Shown in pieces: positions 11,401-23,356 of a DNA stretch of 64,000 bases. Below the pieces are notes generated by a model. That model was not told the DNA's origin and ran no database searches. It was given only the letters and a program-made list of their open reading frames with translations. The DNA is taken from assembly GCA_002179805.1 (NCBI GenBank), contig NAVB01000040.1, positions 1-64,000 of the forward strand, given 5' to 3'. Both the position numbers and the translations under genes were made by a program. Position 1 is the first letter of the stretch. Every line of letters begins with the position of its first letter. Source of the stretch: Acanthamoeba lenticulata. Taxonomy: Eukaryota > Discosea > Longamoebia > Acanthamoebidae.

Positions 11401-13387
11401 TGCGCCAGGTCGAGGTAGGCCAGAGACACGCAGTCGGCCATTGACGGCGGCAGAGAACGCAGCTGGTTGCCCGACAGGTTGAGCACGCGGAGCTTCTGGA
11501 GCTGCCCAATCTGTGCCGGCACCACATCGAGCCCGTTGTCTGAAAAATCCAGTTCCTGTTTCACGGCCGTCAACAGTTAGCGAAGTTGTAATGAATTTGA
11601 TCAATTTATAAAATAAAAAAAATTGAAAATAATTAAAAATGTTTTTACCTCGAGCCAAGCGCACTTGGTGAGGAGCTGGAAGTGTGACTCGTTGAGGCCG
11701 CGCCGGGAGGCCCGAAGCTTGCGCGTGGCCCCGGACAGCGCCTTCTGGAAGCTGCGGTTGGACTTGAGGACCTTTTGGATTCGCTTGCGCAAGGTGGCCG
11801 AGCCTAGCCCAAAGTCGCCCTCCTGCCCTTCCTCTGCTTCCGCTTCGAGCAGCACTGCGTCTCGCTCGGCCGCTTTGTCAGAAGCGTGGTTGTCGTCCTC
11901 CTCCTTCACCAGCAGCGTCGTGAGGCTCACGTTCGCGCGCTCGATGCTCACCACCAGCTGCTCCACCCCCTGAATAATGCAAATATAATTATCATGATAA
12001 AAAAAATTAAAAATTAAAGTAAAGAAAAAGATTAAAAATGTAGAGAACGTGCCTCGGGCGTGAGATTGTTGAACCTGAGGTCGAGGGTAGTGAGGGTCGA
12101 GTTGTGGCTCAGCAGGGTGGCGACGTGCTCGAGGCCTTTGTCGCCGATCTGGTTCGAGGCCAGACACAGCCGCTTGACCCGCGTGTTGTGCGCCAACACC
12201 TGGCACAGCTCCTCCACGGCCCAGTGGTCGAGGTGCCTGGCATGTGAGCACAGCTCACGCAGGTGAGTGTACTGAATTCAGCCAACGTTCGCACCATGGG
12301 CGTCTCGCGAGACGAGTCGTGTATGTACCGCTTGGACAGGTCGAGATGCGCCCACGAGAGCTCCTCGACGTTGATATGTTTGTTCTTGCTGCGCCCGGCG
12401 CCGGGCGACCGGCGAAGCTGCCTCTCCCGGCCCTCGAGCGCTGCGGGCTGGTCTTGGCCGTCGGCGTCCTTTTTGTTCTGACCAAGCGCCTCGTCCTCTC
12501 CACGGCGAATGACGTTGGGGCTGTCGTGAACTGCGGCGTTTCTCCGTTTTCGGTCGTCTTCGTTGTCCGATTTCGCTTTTTCAAGGGTCAGGTGGTGCTC
12601 CAGCCGGTCCATGCTGGCGCTGCGCCGTCTAGCCCTGACGGGAGGCGTGTGGGGCAGGAGAGGCGAAGATGAAGACGACAGCGGTTCGCTCGCGAAGGCC
12701 TCCCGGCCCTTCTCCCTGCCTCGGCCTTTGTCCTTCGCTTTCATTTTCTCTCTGTCGCTTTTCGTTCTTTCTCGATCATCGTCCTTTGCCTTGCTCTTGC
12801 GCTTCTCATCACTCTTCCTCTTGCTTTTCTCCTTCTCGGCCTTGGCCGCTCTCGGGCTGCTGAAAGCCAGCAGCGAACGGAGATCGTTTTCGCCTCGCCG
12901 GCCCGAGTCCAAGAACACCCCCAGGCTGCGTCGTCTGGTCTTCCTCTCTTCCTGTTCGCGCTTCTTCGCCGCTGCATCGTCCACCAATCTCTCATGTTGT
13001 TGCGCCGCCGCATCCTTCCCGTTTGCGTGGCTCGCGCCGCCGGTCGACTGCTCAAGGGCATTGCCTTCGTTCTTTTTCGCTTTCGCTTTTTCCTCTCTGC
13101 CCCCTCCCTCGTCCTTCTTAAGGCGGTCGAGCAGGGCAGCGAAGGCACCTTCGTCGAACTTGGACGGCCGCCTCTTTGGCGCGTTGGACAGCACTCCCTT
13201 CGGCCCCGGCGACTCCCTTTTGTGTGAAGCCGACCGTTAACAACGCCCAGAAAACACGGTTACAAAAGCCCCTCCCCCTCTGAAACCTGGCTTAAGGCTA
13301 AAAGGAGAAAGAGGCGTACACCGGGCTTGGCGGTGGAGACGATGCACGACCTCTAATCTTGCTGATTTTCAGCTTGAGGGCCTGCAT
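5404..13387 (-). CDS. ROCO family protein kinase (LRR-Roc-COR-SAM-Ser-rich-TKL kinase)
   Basis: An 8-kb gene with about 20 exons; stop TAA 5406-5404; proposed start ATG at 13387 (MQALKLKISKIRGRASS), less certain because it is a short first exon. Order from the N-terminus: charged Lys/Glu/Arg-rich region (13200-12400); LRRs such as TRVKRLCLASNQIGDKGLEH and LRVLNLSGNQLRSLP (12220-11160); Roc with P-loop GNERSGKTTL spliced across 11010-10930; COR (10100-9100, e.g. DFIIISPKWVLEAIAAI). A SAM-like domain (ILQLEKYVPILLKH, FVLLNEDDLRDMGI) is at 8990-8750. A roughly 500-residue Ser/Pro/Thr-rich region (8730-7000) comes next. The TKL kinase has IGQGAFGVV, VVVKKLF, HRDLAARNLL, DFGL and APES, ending TATAPSSPGQ. 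All catalytic motifs are intact, so it should be an active kinase. ROCO kinases in amoebae act in cytoskeleton and chemotaxis (family knowledge). The antisense strand of the Ser-rich exon is open but is only a mirror. Confidence 0.9.
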
Positions 13388-13822
13388 GATAACGATGCCT
13401 GCATCTCCCACCAAAAGGTTGGTGCATTGACGAAGCAAGAAAGAGGGAAGGGACGAAGCACCTCATGAGCCTCACGCTCCCTTGCAATAGAGGCTTGCTT
13501 CTATCTTCTTGGCCGCAGCCGGAGAGCGGGGCCCCGAGCACGTGGTCGTAATTGCAGACAGCAGCTTTATTTATTTTATTTTATTTTTTTTATGCCTCAT
13601 TTGCGTACTTGCCTGGCTTTTGGCGGGAAACGTCTGTTTGGCAAGTCTGATGGAGACCACTCGATTCACCGTGATACGAGCAGATGGCCTACCGGTTTCG
13701 TTTCCGCTTTCGACCAGCCTCAGCTACGTTTGTAAATCTCTGAAATGTTCTTTTCTATGCTCCTTTTCGCCAGACGGCGACCTTGTTCACTCCGCCTTAG
13801 CTCCCTGGTTTTTATGGATTTG

Positions 13823-13885
13823 TGGATCACTCAAGTTGATGTGTGGAGTGTTGGCATCATGCTCCTTCACTTTATACCTTTCTAA
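13823..13885 (+). pseudogene. Protein kinase subdomain IX fragment (plus strand)
   Basis: The plus strand encodes WITQVDVWSVGIMLLHFIPF followed by TAA. Its core QVDVWSVGIML is the textbook kinase subdomain IX (DVWSxGxxL). Upstream frames are broken, with no open catalytic loop or DFG motif in phase. It reads as a remnant, or an isolated exon of a decayed gene. Confidence 0.55.
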
Positions 13886-13909
13886 CGCCCTCCTCAGCTT
13901 TGCTCTTCT

Positions 13910-14215
13910 TTAGGTCAACCTATAACCTCTTTTCCTCATGGGCACAGATGTTGTGGATCGCTCTGCTCTCAGACCAGGTGGCCTGTTTAAACAAGCAGGG
14001 ACAAAGAATGGGTGGTGCAGAGCCTCATTGAGTGTGGGCCATTCGTCAGGGTCGATCGTCAGTAAGGTTTGCACAAACACGAGCCCTTCCTCACTGCACC
14101 AGGGCGGAGGCTCCCAATCGCCGACATCATCAGGGCCAAACAACCTGACCTCATCCAACTCCTCACTGTTGTCGTCGTCAGGGTTGATGATGAAGTTGGT
14201 CAGGAAGTGAACACT
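13910..14215 (-). pseudogene. Protein kinase C-lobe fragment (subdomains X-XI, minus strand)
   Basis: The minus strand encodes VHFLTNFIINPDDDNSEELD, then GLVFVQTLLTIDPDEWPTLN and EALHHPFFVPACLNRPPG, ending in a stop at 13910. 'LLTIDPDEWPTLNEALHHPFF' type sequence is the typical end of a Ser/Thr kinase domain (normally xRPTxxExLxHPWF, here W for R). Upstream on this strand (14230-14560) frames are broken and no HRD, DFG or APE motif can be read. It may be the inverted 3' half of the same kinase whose subdomain IX lies at 13823-13885 on the other strand. Confidence 0.55.
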
Positions 14216-14880
14216 TGAACTTCACGCACATAGGGCCTACGTACTCTGGGGTTTCCTCAACCCATTGAACCATGTGCTCTTGCACTTGGCCAAGTGGAGC
14301 AGAATGTAGCTGCCGCACTACAGTGTACGTTTTTAGCCTTTCCATGTATACGTGCACATTGCGCCACTTCTACCTTAGCTTTTTATTACGTTATTGGTAC
14401 AGCGCGCCAAGGAGGCGCAAGTGCGCTGCGAGGGCAGGCGCACCATGTGGAGAGCCCACCAACCTTACTGCCGACAAGGATGGACCAGTGGATCAACGTC
14501 GCGTGTGCCAATACTAATTTTCAGAACCAAGATATCTGTGTACTGCTTGACCAACCAATGAATTGCTGGTTTGCAGGACATTGACTTTCCCTCGCCTTCG
14601 AGGCCCGGCTCCCAGTCTGGGCGGACGGCTTCTTTCTGTCTCCCCTCGCCCCCACCGCACTCAGTTCCTCTTCCTGGTCTTGTGCAATAACTGCGTGCTT
14701 CACATTCCTGGCTATTGGCGACCGGGAGCCCCTCATACCATCAACCCGAACTTGTGCTTGCCTCAACCCAAAGGAAAAGGAAGGCAACCAGCTTGCAACA
14801 TAAAGGAAGAAGAAAGGAGAAGGGAAGAGAGAACAAACCTTCAACAGATTTACCACAAAAGAAAAGTGGCGAGCCCAACC

Positions 14881-17800
14881 ATGTTCAGTTACACGGGGGC
14901 GGGTGACGGCCTCGTGCCCACTTTCGTTGCCGCCCTCCCCCCTTCATCATCTCCGCTTCCCATCGTTGGAGCCTCCCCCGCCGGAGGTCCGGCCAGCACC
15001 ACCACGACAACCAGCTCATGCACCCCCACAGCTGACCCCGCCCTCGTGGCGGCCGTCAAAATGGTGGCTTCGATTCTGCACGACCCGTTTACTGGGCTGG
15101 CCGCGGGCAAGTCCAACATACGCGGTAAGAAACAAAAGAACAAGAAGACCAGAAAGTTCAAGGGTGCGCCCCCCCCTCCCTCTTCGTCTCTTTCTTCGTT
15201 CTTTGGCCGTTGCCGCGGCTCGTGCGCGAGTTTTTCGCTTTTTCGGCGCAGGGCTCCGCTTGTGGGGTCGCGCTTTATTAGGCCCTCGCGTGCTCGAGGC
15301 CTCCTTTCACACAAGTTGTTCCGCCTTTTTATTCCTCATCACACCCCTCTCCTCCTTCTCTCTGCGCTTCTTGCCTGCAGGTTCTGAGGCCGTGGAATGG
15401 ATCAAGTCCAACTTTGGCATCACACGGGAGGAGGCCCACTGGATTGGCCAGACCCTGTTTGAGTGGGAGTACATCCGTGCCAAGCTCCAGACCGAGTTTC
15501 TCGACGGCAGCTTCAACTATTACTTCCAGGTCCGCACGCACGCGCGCACATTGAGCTTCCGCCTCGCTGACGACGAGCTTTTTCCCTGTCGCCCGCTCGC
15601 GCAGGACGCAGAGGGCGCCTTTGACGAGTCGGCCAGCGCCTCGCCCAAGAAGGTCGGCCAGGCCGTGGCCCACCTTCTCTCGCTCTACACGCAGGTCGAG
15701 GGCGACCTCCGCACGCCCAAGGTGCAGAGTCTCAGCCCAGCCGAATGCCCGGGCGCTCATGCTGTGATGTGCTGCGCGTGACTGACAACCAGGGCTCGTT
15801 CCTGATGGGGCTCTCGCCCGAGGCGCGCGAGGAATACGACATGCGGCAGCTGGAGCGGCTCGCGGCGGCGGACGCCGGGATCGGCCTGAGCCAGTCAGGA
15901 GGCAGCGGCAGCGCACGCGAGCGCCGGGAGCCCGGCGTGGACGGCTCGGGCTGGCTGGGGCGCAACATGCGCAAGATGCGGGCCAAGCGCGACCGCACCG
16001 GAGACGAGCGCGACCGCACGATCGAGCGCGAGTCGTCGCTCGACTTTGCGATGCTCTCGACCTCGCCCGGCCCGGTCAGCGAGCGGTTCGACTCGGGCGA
16101 CGAGGGCTTCAATGGCAGCACGAGCGGCGGCCGGCGCAGCCGCGGTCTCAGCTCGTCCCTCGGCGGCGGTGGCGGCGGCTCGAGCGGCGCACTCGACTCG
16201 GAACGGCCGCCGGCGGCGAGCGTGTGGCCGGTCGAGGAGGACACGCCCGAGATCCGCTACATGGCGGCCGCCGGCACGTCCGAGGCGCCGCGGATCAAGG
16301 CCGCCACAGTCGACAAGCTTGTCGAGTGGCTCACCGCGCCCAAGTACTCTGGTGCGCGCCTTCGGCCCGGAAGCCTGACTTGTGGGATTGCCCTGAGCTG
16401 ATCCCTTCTCACACGCACACGCAGACGCCAAGTTCAGGGACGCCTTCATGTTGACCTACAGGTCGTTCCTGACACCGCAGGAGCTGCTGCGCAAGCTGGT
16501 GCTCCAGTACATGGGCAAGTTCGCCCCACCGGACCCGTGCCTCACCGACGAGGAGCTCGAGCAGCATCTCCACCTCGTCCGTATCAAGTAATCACCGCCC
16601 TCCCTCGCGCGAGCGCGTCCACATTGTAGCTCAACAACAACAACACTGTGCTTGGCTTCTTCTGCCGCTCGATTGATACATCAGGGTGGTGATGGTCCTG
16701 AAGCACTGGATGAAGGAGCACAGCTACGACTTCCGCGCAAAGGAGGGCCGGGAGTCGTCCGGCGGCGACATCATCTTCGAGCTCGAGGTGCGCTTCGCTG
16801 GTGTCCTCAAACTGCGGTTGGCCCTCGACTTTGAGCTAACCCTTGTCATGACATCTTCGTCGTCGTTTTTGTCGTCGTATTGTACAGACGTTCATCACCG
16901 ACATCGTGCCGATCTACATGAAGCCGGCCGCCGAGCAGCTCCGGCGCATGTTCGAGTCGTGGGAGACCGACGATGCCCGCAAGAAGCCAGCGGCGCAGGA
17001 GGCGCTCCCGCCGTCGTCGTCGGCCAACGCCGCTGTTGCGGACGTCAAGGAACTCAACGTCGACGACGTTGACGTCACCGTCCTCGCCCAGCAGATGTGC
17101 ATTCTCGGTGCGGCCTGCTTCTCCTTTTATTACTTTAAATTTTAATGTTTAATTTTATGTTAATTATTTATTGTTTTATGTATTGTTTTTATCATTTATT
17201 ACATCTCATCGAGTCGCGGCCACAGAACACGATCTGTGGAAGAAGATTCGGCCGAGTGAGTGCCTGAACAAGGCCTGGTCCAACAGCAAGCTGAAGCACG
17301 CCACGTCGCCCAACATCCTGGCCATCATCAAGCGGTTCAACATGATGAGCCTGTGGGTCACCTCGCAGGTGGTCAATAAGGTCAAGCTGGCCGATCGCGT
17401 TAACGCCATCAAGAAGTTCATCACGCTTGCCAAGGTCCCTCCTACCCTTCTTTGCCCTCTTCTCCTCCCTCCCCCCAATGGCTGACTTATTTCGCTTTCG
17501 TTCTTTGCTCTCGTGTTTGTCGACAGAAACTGGCCGAGTGCAACAACTTCAACGGCGTGATGCAGGTGATGTCGGGCCTTCACTCGTCGCCGGTGGCCCG
17601 CCTGAAGAAGACCTGGGGGGTGATCAACAAGGAGCCCGAGTGGGACAGCGCCGTGCGCTTCCTCGAGGAGCTCACGTCCCACGACGCCTCCTACAAGCTC
17701 TACCGCCAGGCCCTCCACGGCTCCGTCCCGCCCTGCGTTCCCTATCTCGGTTCGTTCTTTCATTTCATCTTAATTTCCAAAGAAACTAACATTCAGAAAA

Positions 17801-19557
17801 TTCGTTTCGTTAATGTTTCGAAAACTGCAGGCGTGTACTTGACGGACCTGACGTTCATCGAAGACGGCAATCCCAACACGATCGAAGGCCTCATCAACTG
17901 GAACAAGAACCAGATGATTGCGGCGGTCATCACCGAGATTCGGTTCTATCAATCGCCGTCCTACAGCTACACGGTTCGTGCCTCCAATTATTTATTTTTT
18001 CGATAAAATTAACTTTTTTTAAATATTTTCAAAAGTAAAATCAAATTCTAAATCATGTTTAAATCCAAAAAATTCACTATGAATGAACCGCAGGTTGTGC
18101 CCGAGATCCAGGCGATGCTGCAGGAGATGCCGCAGGTGGAGGACGAGGCCGTGGCCTACACGCTGTCGCTCAAGGTGGAGCCGCGCGACACGACCGAGGC
18201 CATCGAGACGCTGCTGATGGAGGAGGCCAAGCTCAAGCAGCAGGTGCAGCAGCTGCAGGTCCGCATCGCCGACCTCGAGATGGAGAACCGGCGGCTCAAC
18301 GAGCAGAACGCGCACCTCATGGACCTCGTCAAGGACGTCCACCGCAAGAGCTCCCGCCGCGGCGCCTCGCCCTCGGCCTCGTCGTCCTTGCCCGCCGTCC
18401 CGGCCGAGAACAACAACAACAATCACGCCAACGGCGATAACAACGACGACGGCAGCAACGAGGAGCCGCGCGAGCAGGACGAGCCCGGTGGTGAGGGCTG
18501 GCGGCCGGCCATCGGCGTCCTGCGCAGCACGGCCCCGAGCAAGGACGCGCCCTTCTTTGACCACCGGGTCAAGCGGGTGTCGGCCCACAGCGTCAGCGCC
18601 GCCGAGGAGGCCCCCTCGAAGCTGGAGCTGCCGCCCGACGCCAGCGGCGGCACCGAGGCCCAACAACAGCGGCCCGTCTCGCCGGGGCGAGCGGCGACGG
18701 CGGCGAGTACGCCCGAAGCAGCTGCGTCGCAGGGACATCAGGCCGGCGCCGGGTCGGGCTGGACGCCGGCCAGCGCGATGCCGGCCCAGGCCAGCCATAC
18801 GCCACTGCTCCAGCAGGCCGGCAGCCGCATCGTCGCGCACGCAGGATCGTCCGCGCCGGCGGCGGCCATGCCGAACGTGGCGTCTTCGCAGCCCAGCTCG
18901 CAGCCGACTGTGACGAGCGCTGCCGCTGCCGGCAGCGGCGGGCCGACGACAGCTACGGCCACGGCGACGACGACGAACAAGAAGACGCTGGTGCGGGCCA
19001 TCTCGAACGCCGCGCTGCTGCCTAAGACGCCGCTGCCGCCGACGCCCGTCCTGGCCCAGGCGGGGCTAAGCGACAAGGCCAAGTCGGCGTCGACCTCGGA
19101 CCTGTCGTCGCTGCTCGGCGCCGGCGGGGCAGGAGGCTCGCCGCGTCCGACGTCGCCCCGCGGCGCGCCGTTGGGGATACGGCCCATCCTCGTCCCGAAG
19201 CCACCCTCGCCGCGCTCCGCCGGGCCCACGTCGCCCACCTCGCCCACGGGCAGCAGTGGGTCGGGCATCTCGCGGCGGCAGCCGAGGCCGATCCCGTCAC
19301 GTCCGCGCCCGGTGGCGCCTCCGCCGGCGGTTCCGGTGAACGTCACGCCCTCGTCGCCGCCTTCCGCGCCGCCCGCGGTCGCTCGCGGCGGCAGCACCTA
19401 CCTGGCGCCTTTGCGGCCGCCGGCTGGCGCGGCCGTGCCCAATGGCGCGCCGCCGCCGGTGCCCCGGCTCCCCTCGCTGGCCGAGATCACGGCGGCCGCC
19501 GGGCCCACCTCGCCGACGGCCCTGCGCCCGATCACGCCCGGCCGACCGATCGACTGA
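14881..19557 (+). CDS. DEP-RasGEF (Ras guanine nucleotide exchange factor)
   Basis: Start ATG 14881 (MFSYTGAGDGLVPTF), stop TGA 19555-19557, about 11 exons with introns such as the AT-rich one near 17115-17225. Domains in order: Thr/Ser/Pro-rich N-terminus; a DEP-like domain (GSEAVEWIKSNFGITREEAH, EFLDGSFNYYFQ) at 15381-15530; a charged linker with Gly/Ser runs. RasGEF_N follows (DAFMLTYRSFLTPQELLRKL, VVMVLKHWMKEHSYDF) at 16430-16790. The RasGEF catalytic domain (SECLNKAWSNSKLKHATSPN, FNNVMQ-like NFNGVMQVMSGLHSSPVARL, GVYLTDLTFIEDGNPN) is at 17230-17970. A coiled coil (LMEEAKLKQQVQQLQVRIAD) lies near 18210-18340. A Pro/Ser/Ala-rich tail of about 390 residues ends the protein. It should exchange GDP for GTP on a Ras-like GTPase at membranes. 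Long Pro-rich tails are common in amoeboid RasGEFs. Start choice rests on an in-frame ATG before an uninterrupted ORF. Confidence 0.88.
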
Positions 19558-19709
19558 GCTGAGCTGAGCTCAGACCAGAGACCCCTTTCATTCACTCGCG
19601 TCCTTCCCCCTTGCTTTGCCCTTTGGGGGACGAGCTGTTGTAGCACCACCACCTTTTTCACCACCAAAGCTTTGTGCATTTCGGATTTTTGCCTTCTGGA
19701 ATGAAGCGC

Positions 19710-22700
19710 TCACGGGTACACGTCGCCAATCTGGCAAGTCGAGTCGTAGCTGTCATTGGGGTCGGTGATGTCCTGCAAATATATGTGATAAAAATATTTA
19801 ATAAATACCAATAAAGATCAACATCAATCAATATATAAATAAAAACATCTATGTGGAGGCAGTTGACCTTCTTGCCGATGCCGACGGCCGTGGCGATCCA
19901 CAGGCCGATGATGGCCGCCGCGAGGCCCACCTGCAGCGTCCACAGACAGATCTTGACCACCAGCGGCGGGTGCCGCTGGGGACGCATGTTCATCCACGGG
20001 ATCTTGTTCTCTGGCGAGAAGTCCTTCAGTTCCGTGCCGCCGCCGTCGCCGCCGCCGTCATCGGCGCGCTGGTAGGTAAAGCCCGGGCCGCCGAGCCAGG
20101 AGCCCCACGGCGCGAACCACCGCAGGGGCTCATGCACGAGGAACAGTGCGATGATGCACGCCACGCTCACGCCGTACGTCACCTACGCGCGCGCGTGTGG
20201 TCCGTTCCGTCAGGCGACAAGCTTGCCCGAGGTCTTCGTCATCTCGGGAGGAGGTACCATGGCGTAGGTGGGAACGCAGTAGAGGGCCAGCCCGAGGTAG
20301 ACTTCAACGAGGCCCAGGAGGACGAGGGCCCTGCCGAACCATGCGTGCGTCGTCCCGATCACCCACGCCACCCAGTTGGGGTCTTTGTCTGTGTGTGTGT
20401 TGCGGACGCCGTGGGTTAGTTGACCAGCCACGACGACGACGACGATGACGACAACGACGAGCACAATGTGTGGAGCTCGTGTGGTACATTTCTTGAGGAA
20501 CAGCTCGGCGATGACGCCGATGAGCGGCTGCACAAAGGTGCAGATGAACATGATCAGGCCGATCACCTGGTGCGCTGTTGTCGTGGCCGCGCGTCAGTGG
20601 CCACCACCAGCCAATCCAAGTTAACTTGGCGTACCTCCGCGGAAATGGCTGCCGTCGGCGTCGCGCACAAAGTCGACGATGAGGGCAAAGGCGATGAGGT
20701 TGATGATGAAGGTGGTCACGCCGAGGAACCCATGGACGTGCACCCAGATGTAGCCGTACAGGACCCACTTGCCCTGCGGCGTCTTGCAGTAGCGCGCGAT
20801 GAAGGCGCCTGCCACGGCGACCAGGCCCCACGTGAACAGCATCAGGATGCCATGCGCCTGTGTTGTGTTTCGTGTCGTGTCGTGTCGCATTTCAGCCCAG
20901 CCCTCGTCGGGGCGTCAGATCCCCCGGAGGCGTACGAACCTTGCGCTTGTCATCGGTCGTGACCACGTCGGAGGAGCTGCCGGACACGAAGTTGACTCGG
21001 ACGACGCCCTTCTGCTCAATTGGGCGGGTCGGGTGAGCCACGAAGGCCGAGGCGCAGTGATTGTTTGAGGGGCGGGGGGAGGGGCGCACCGTGTTGTCGG
21101 CGTGCTGGCAGAAGCCGGGCTGGTCGCAGGCGCGCTTGCTGCTGCTGGTGGGCCCAAAGGCCCACAGCATGACCATCGAGCTGTCGGTGATGACCAGGTC
21201 GCCCTGCGTGTCGCCCGTATTCAGCTTCCGCCGGAGCTGGCACGTCGACCACCCGTCGACCACTGGTAGCACGGCATGCGGCCGCGCGTGAGCTGAGGTC
21301 TCCCGCCCAACCGGATCAAGACGATGTGCTACGCACTCTCATAGGAGACCAGCGTCACGTCCTGCAAGGCGTCCTGGCCGGGCGTGGAGTGGCCCGAGGC
21401 CCGGCGGTCGATCACAACGCCGCCGTCTCTGTGCGCACACACGCGCGCGCCAAGGCCAAGGTGAGGTCTCTTGTCTAACAAGACGTGGTTGTCGACAGAA
21501 ACGAGGCCGCGAGGCCGAGGAGGCACGCACGAGTCGACCGAACACCAGAGGATGTCGGCGCCCACCATGCTCTCGACCGTGTTGATCCCGAGCGCCCACC
21601 ACGACGAGCTCGTGAAGGCCGACACATTGAACTCGACCGCTGTTTCGCCCTCATGCATGAGCTCATCCGGGCAACAAGCGCTGCACTGGGCAAGGACGTA
21701 CATTGGCCGTCATCGATGAGGGACCAGTAGACGTGCCACGTTTTGTCGGGATTCGAGTAATAGTTGACGTGAGTTGTGGGCGGGTTCGGGTTGGTATCGT
21801 TGCACTCCCCTTGCATGAACAAGAACAAATGTTGGTTAGGGCACAACCAAAGCCGCCTCCCGCGCGGACACGCGTACATTGCGCCTTGCCGAACTGGATG
21901 TAGCTGGCCTGATTGGTCCCGCTGATGTGTTTGGCAAACGACGATACGGTGGTGGTCGGGATCTGCGTGTGTTTGATGAGTCAAAAACCAAGAATAAAAT
22001 AGAATAATCAAAAGTTTGAAACAGATGTAAAACAAGTTTTGAAACATGACGATGTGAGGGGAGGCGAGACCGAAGGACCCAGCGCGTGAATGACGAATTG
22101 CGGTTGATCAGGCGTGATGACTCGGTCCTGGGCCGTGTCGTTAGTGTCAAGCGCCCGCGTGAATCTGACCCACTTGTAGCCGTCCAGCTGCTCGCGCACA
22201 CACACGCATGGGGTCAGTCGGGACCAAGGCCGCGAGGCTTCGGAAAGAGGCGAGCGGGCTCACCGTGCCAAACGAGGTGTTGAGCAGATTGGGCTTTGTG
22301 TCGACTTGAGGCCTTCATTGGGGTGAGATGTGGTAAGTGCAAGCCAGTGCGGGAAAGAGAGGGACGGATCCGTACTGGGAATGGCCCGTGGCCCAGTAGT
22401 CAATGACGCAGCCATGCGTCCCGGCGCAGACATCGGGCGTGTCGCCAAACCAGCCGACCCAGATGTCCGACCCGTTGCCGCCGCTGTTCATGAGCCCGTT
22501 CGTGGAAAGGCCAAGTCCCATCCAGCCGGGCGTCTACGCCAGCGTGTGTGAGTCACGCTCTCTGTTCATGTGTGCGACGATATCATCGTCTTACGCGGCA
22601 TCTGGGCCATGAGGGTAACATGTACCTGGGCAGCCAGGCCGATCTGGATGTTCTCGCCCACCAGCGACCAGTACAGCCTGTTGCATGAACGGGTTGGACG

Positions 22701-23007
22701 CAGTTGGGAACAAGCGCCAACATGTGATGAACGGTACCGATAGTCATAGGTGATGTCGCCAGCCGTCTCCGTCAGCTTTACACAGTTATTAAAGTCGGTT
22801 TGGTTCCACAGCGAGAAGGCGGCTGCACACAATAAATTAATAAATAAATAAAAAGATTTAAATTTAACTGGTCATAACGTTCTCCACTTTAATAATGAGA
22901 AAACGAGCAAGATGCAAGAGGGGGCACGCACCGGAGGAAGAAGGCAGGATATCCACCACCAAAACCAATAACACGAGAGCAAAGAACGAACGAGAAGTCG
23001 TTTTCAT
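19710..23007 (-). CDS. Multi-DOMON cytochrome b561 domain protein (transmembrane oxidoreductase, ferric-reductase type)
   Basis: Start ATG 23007 encodes a clean signal peptide (MKTTSRSFFALVLLVLVVDI) ending at a donor near 22931; stop TGA 19712-19710. The next exons show at least three DOMON-like repeats, e.g. AAFSLWNQTDFNNCVKLTET with LYWSLVGENIQIGLAAQV, GWMGLGLSTNGLMNSGGNGS with DIWVGWF, and WWALGINTVESMVGADILWC. A Cys-containing SSKRACDQPGFCQHADNT segment follows. The C-terminal b561 core has AHGILMLFTWGLVAVAGAFI, HVHGFLGVTTFIINLIAF, HQVIGLIMFICTFVQPLIG and THAWFGRALVLLGLVEVYLG, giving the four His expected to bind two hemes. A last span precedes the end, CQIGDVYP. The family (FRRS1/SDR2-like) moves electrons across membranes. 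An acidic loop with Gly repeats (near 20050) is atypical. Confidence 0.85.
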
Positions 23008-23356
23008 TCTTTTCCAAGCGCTTGCTAACGCGGGTTTGCGAGCAGCTCTCGCGCAGGGACTTGCGGTTGCAGTTGCGAGTAAGCTGGCCGCCAAAAGGCC
23101 AGACCGCAAATTGCCCGCTTGTCGACACGGAGGACAGCACAAGAGAGCCACTTGCGCAGTGCTGTGATCCTTTGCCCAGGCGGCGCCCACCGGAAGCCGT
23201 GAGGAACCCACAAGTGCATCTTCTACACCAGATACTACTCTTCTTCAAAAAGTGATCTCTGCACCAGATAAGTTTCTGCAAAGAGGCCAACGTTGCATTC
23301 ATTACGCTTGGCCAGTCAGCCTGATCATGGACAAGACCTGAATAAATAGAGGAGTC
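23008..23356. other. Intergenic region between EMC4 3' end and DOMON gene 5' end
   Basis: About 350 bp that should carry the DOMON gene promoter/5' UTR and the EMC4 terminator, both on the minus strand. Open frames here lack family matches and end at stops inside exon 1 of the DOMON gene. No convincing gene is seen. Confidence 0.4.

Larger units (their letters stand above)
13388..14880. other. Gap region with decayed sequence between ROCO and RasGEF genes
   Basis: Nearly 1.5 kb without an intact gene. It holds 5' flanking sequence of the ROCO gene, a T-rich run at 13566-13592, kinase-like fragments on opposite strands (listed separately), and from about 14600 probable 5' flank or UTR of the RasGEF gene. 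No complete ORF with convincing codon use was found. Confidence 0.5.

Noticed and set aside
13509..13913. 134-codon plus-strand ORF read as a membrane protein
   Set aside because: It is out of frame with the kinase subdomain IX motif found in the same stretch; the hydrophobic look comes from T-rich DNA.
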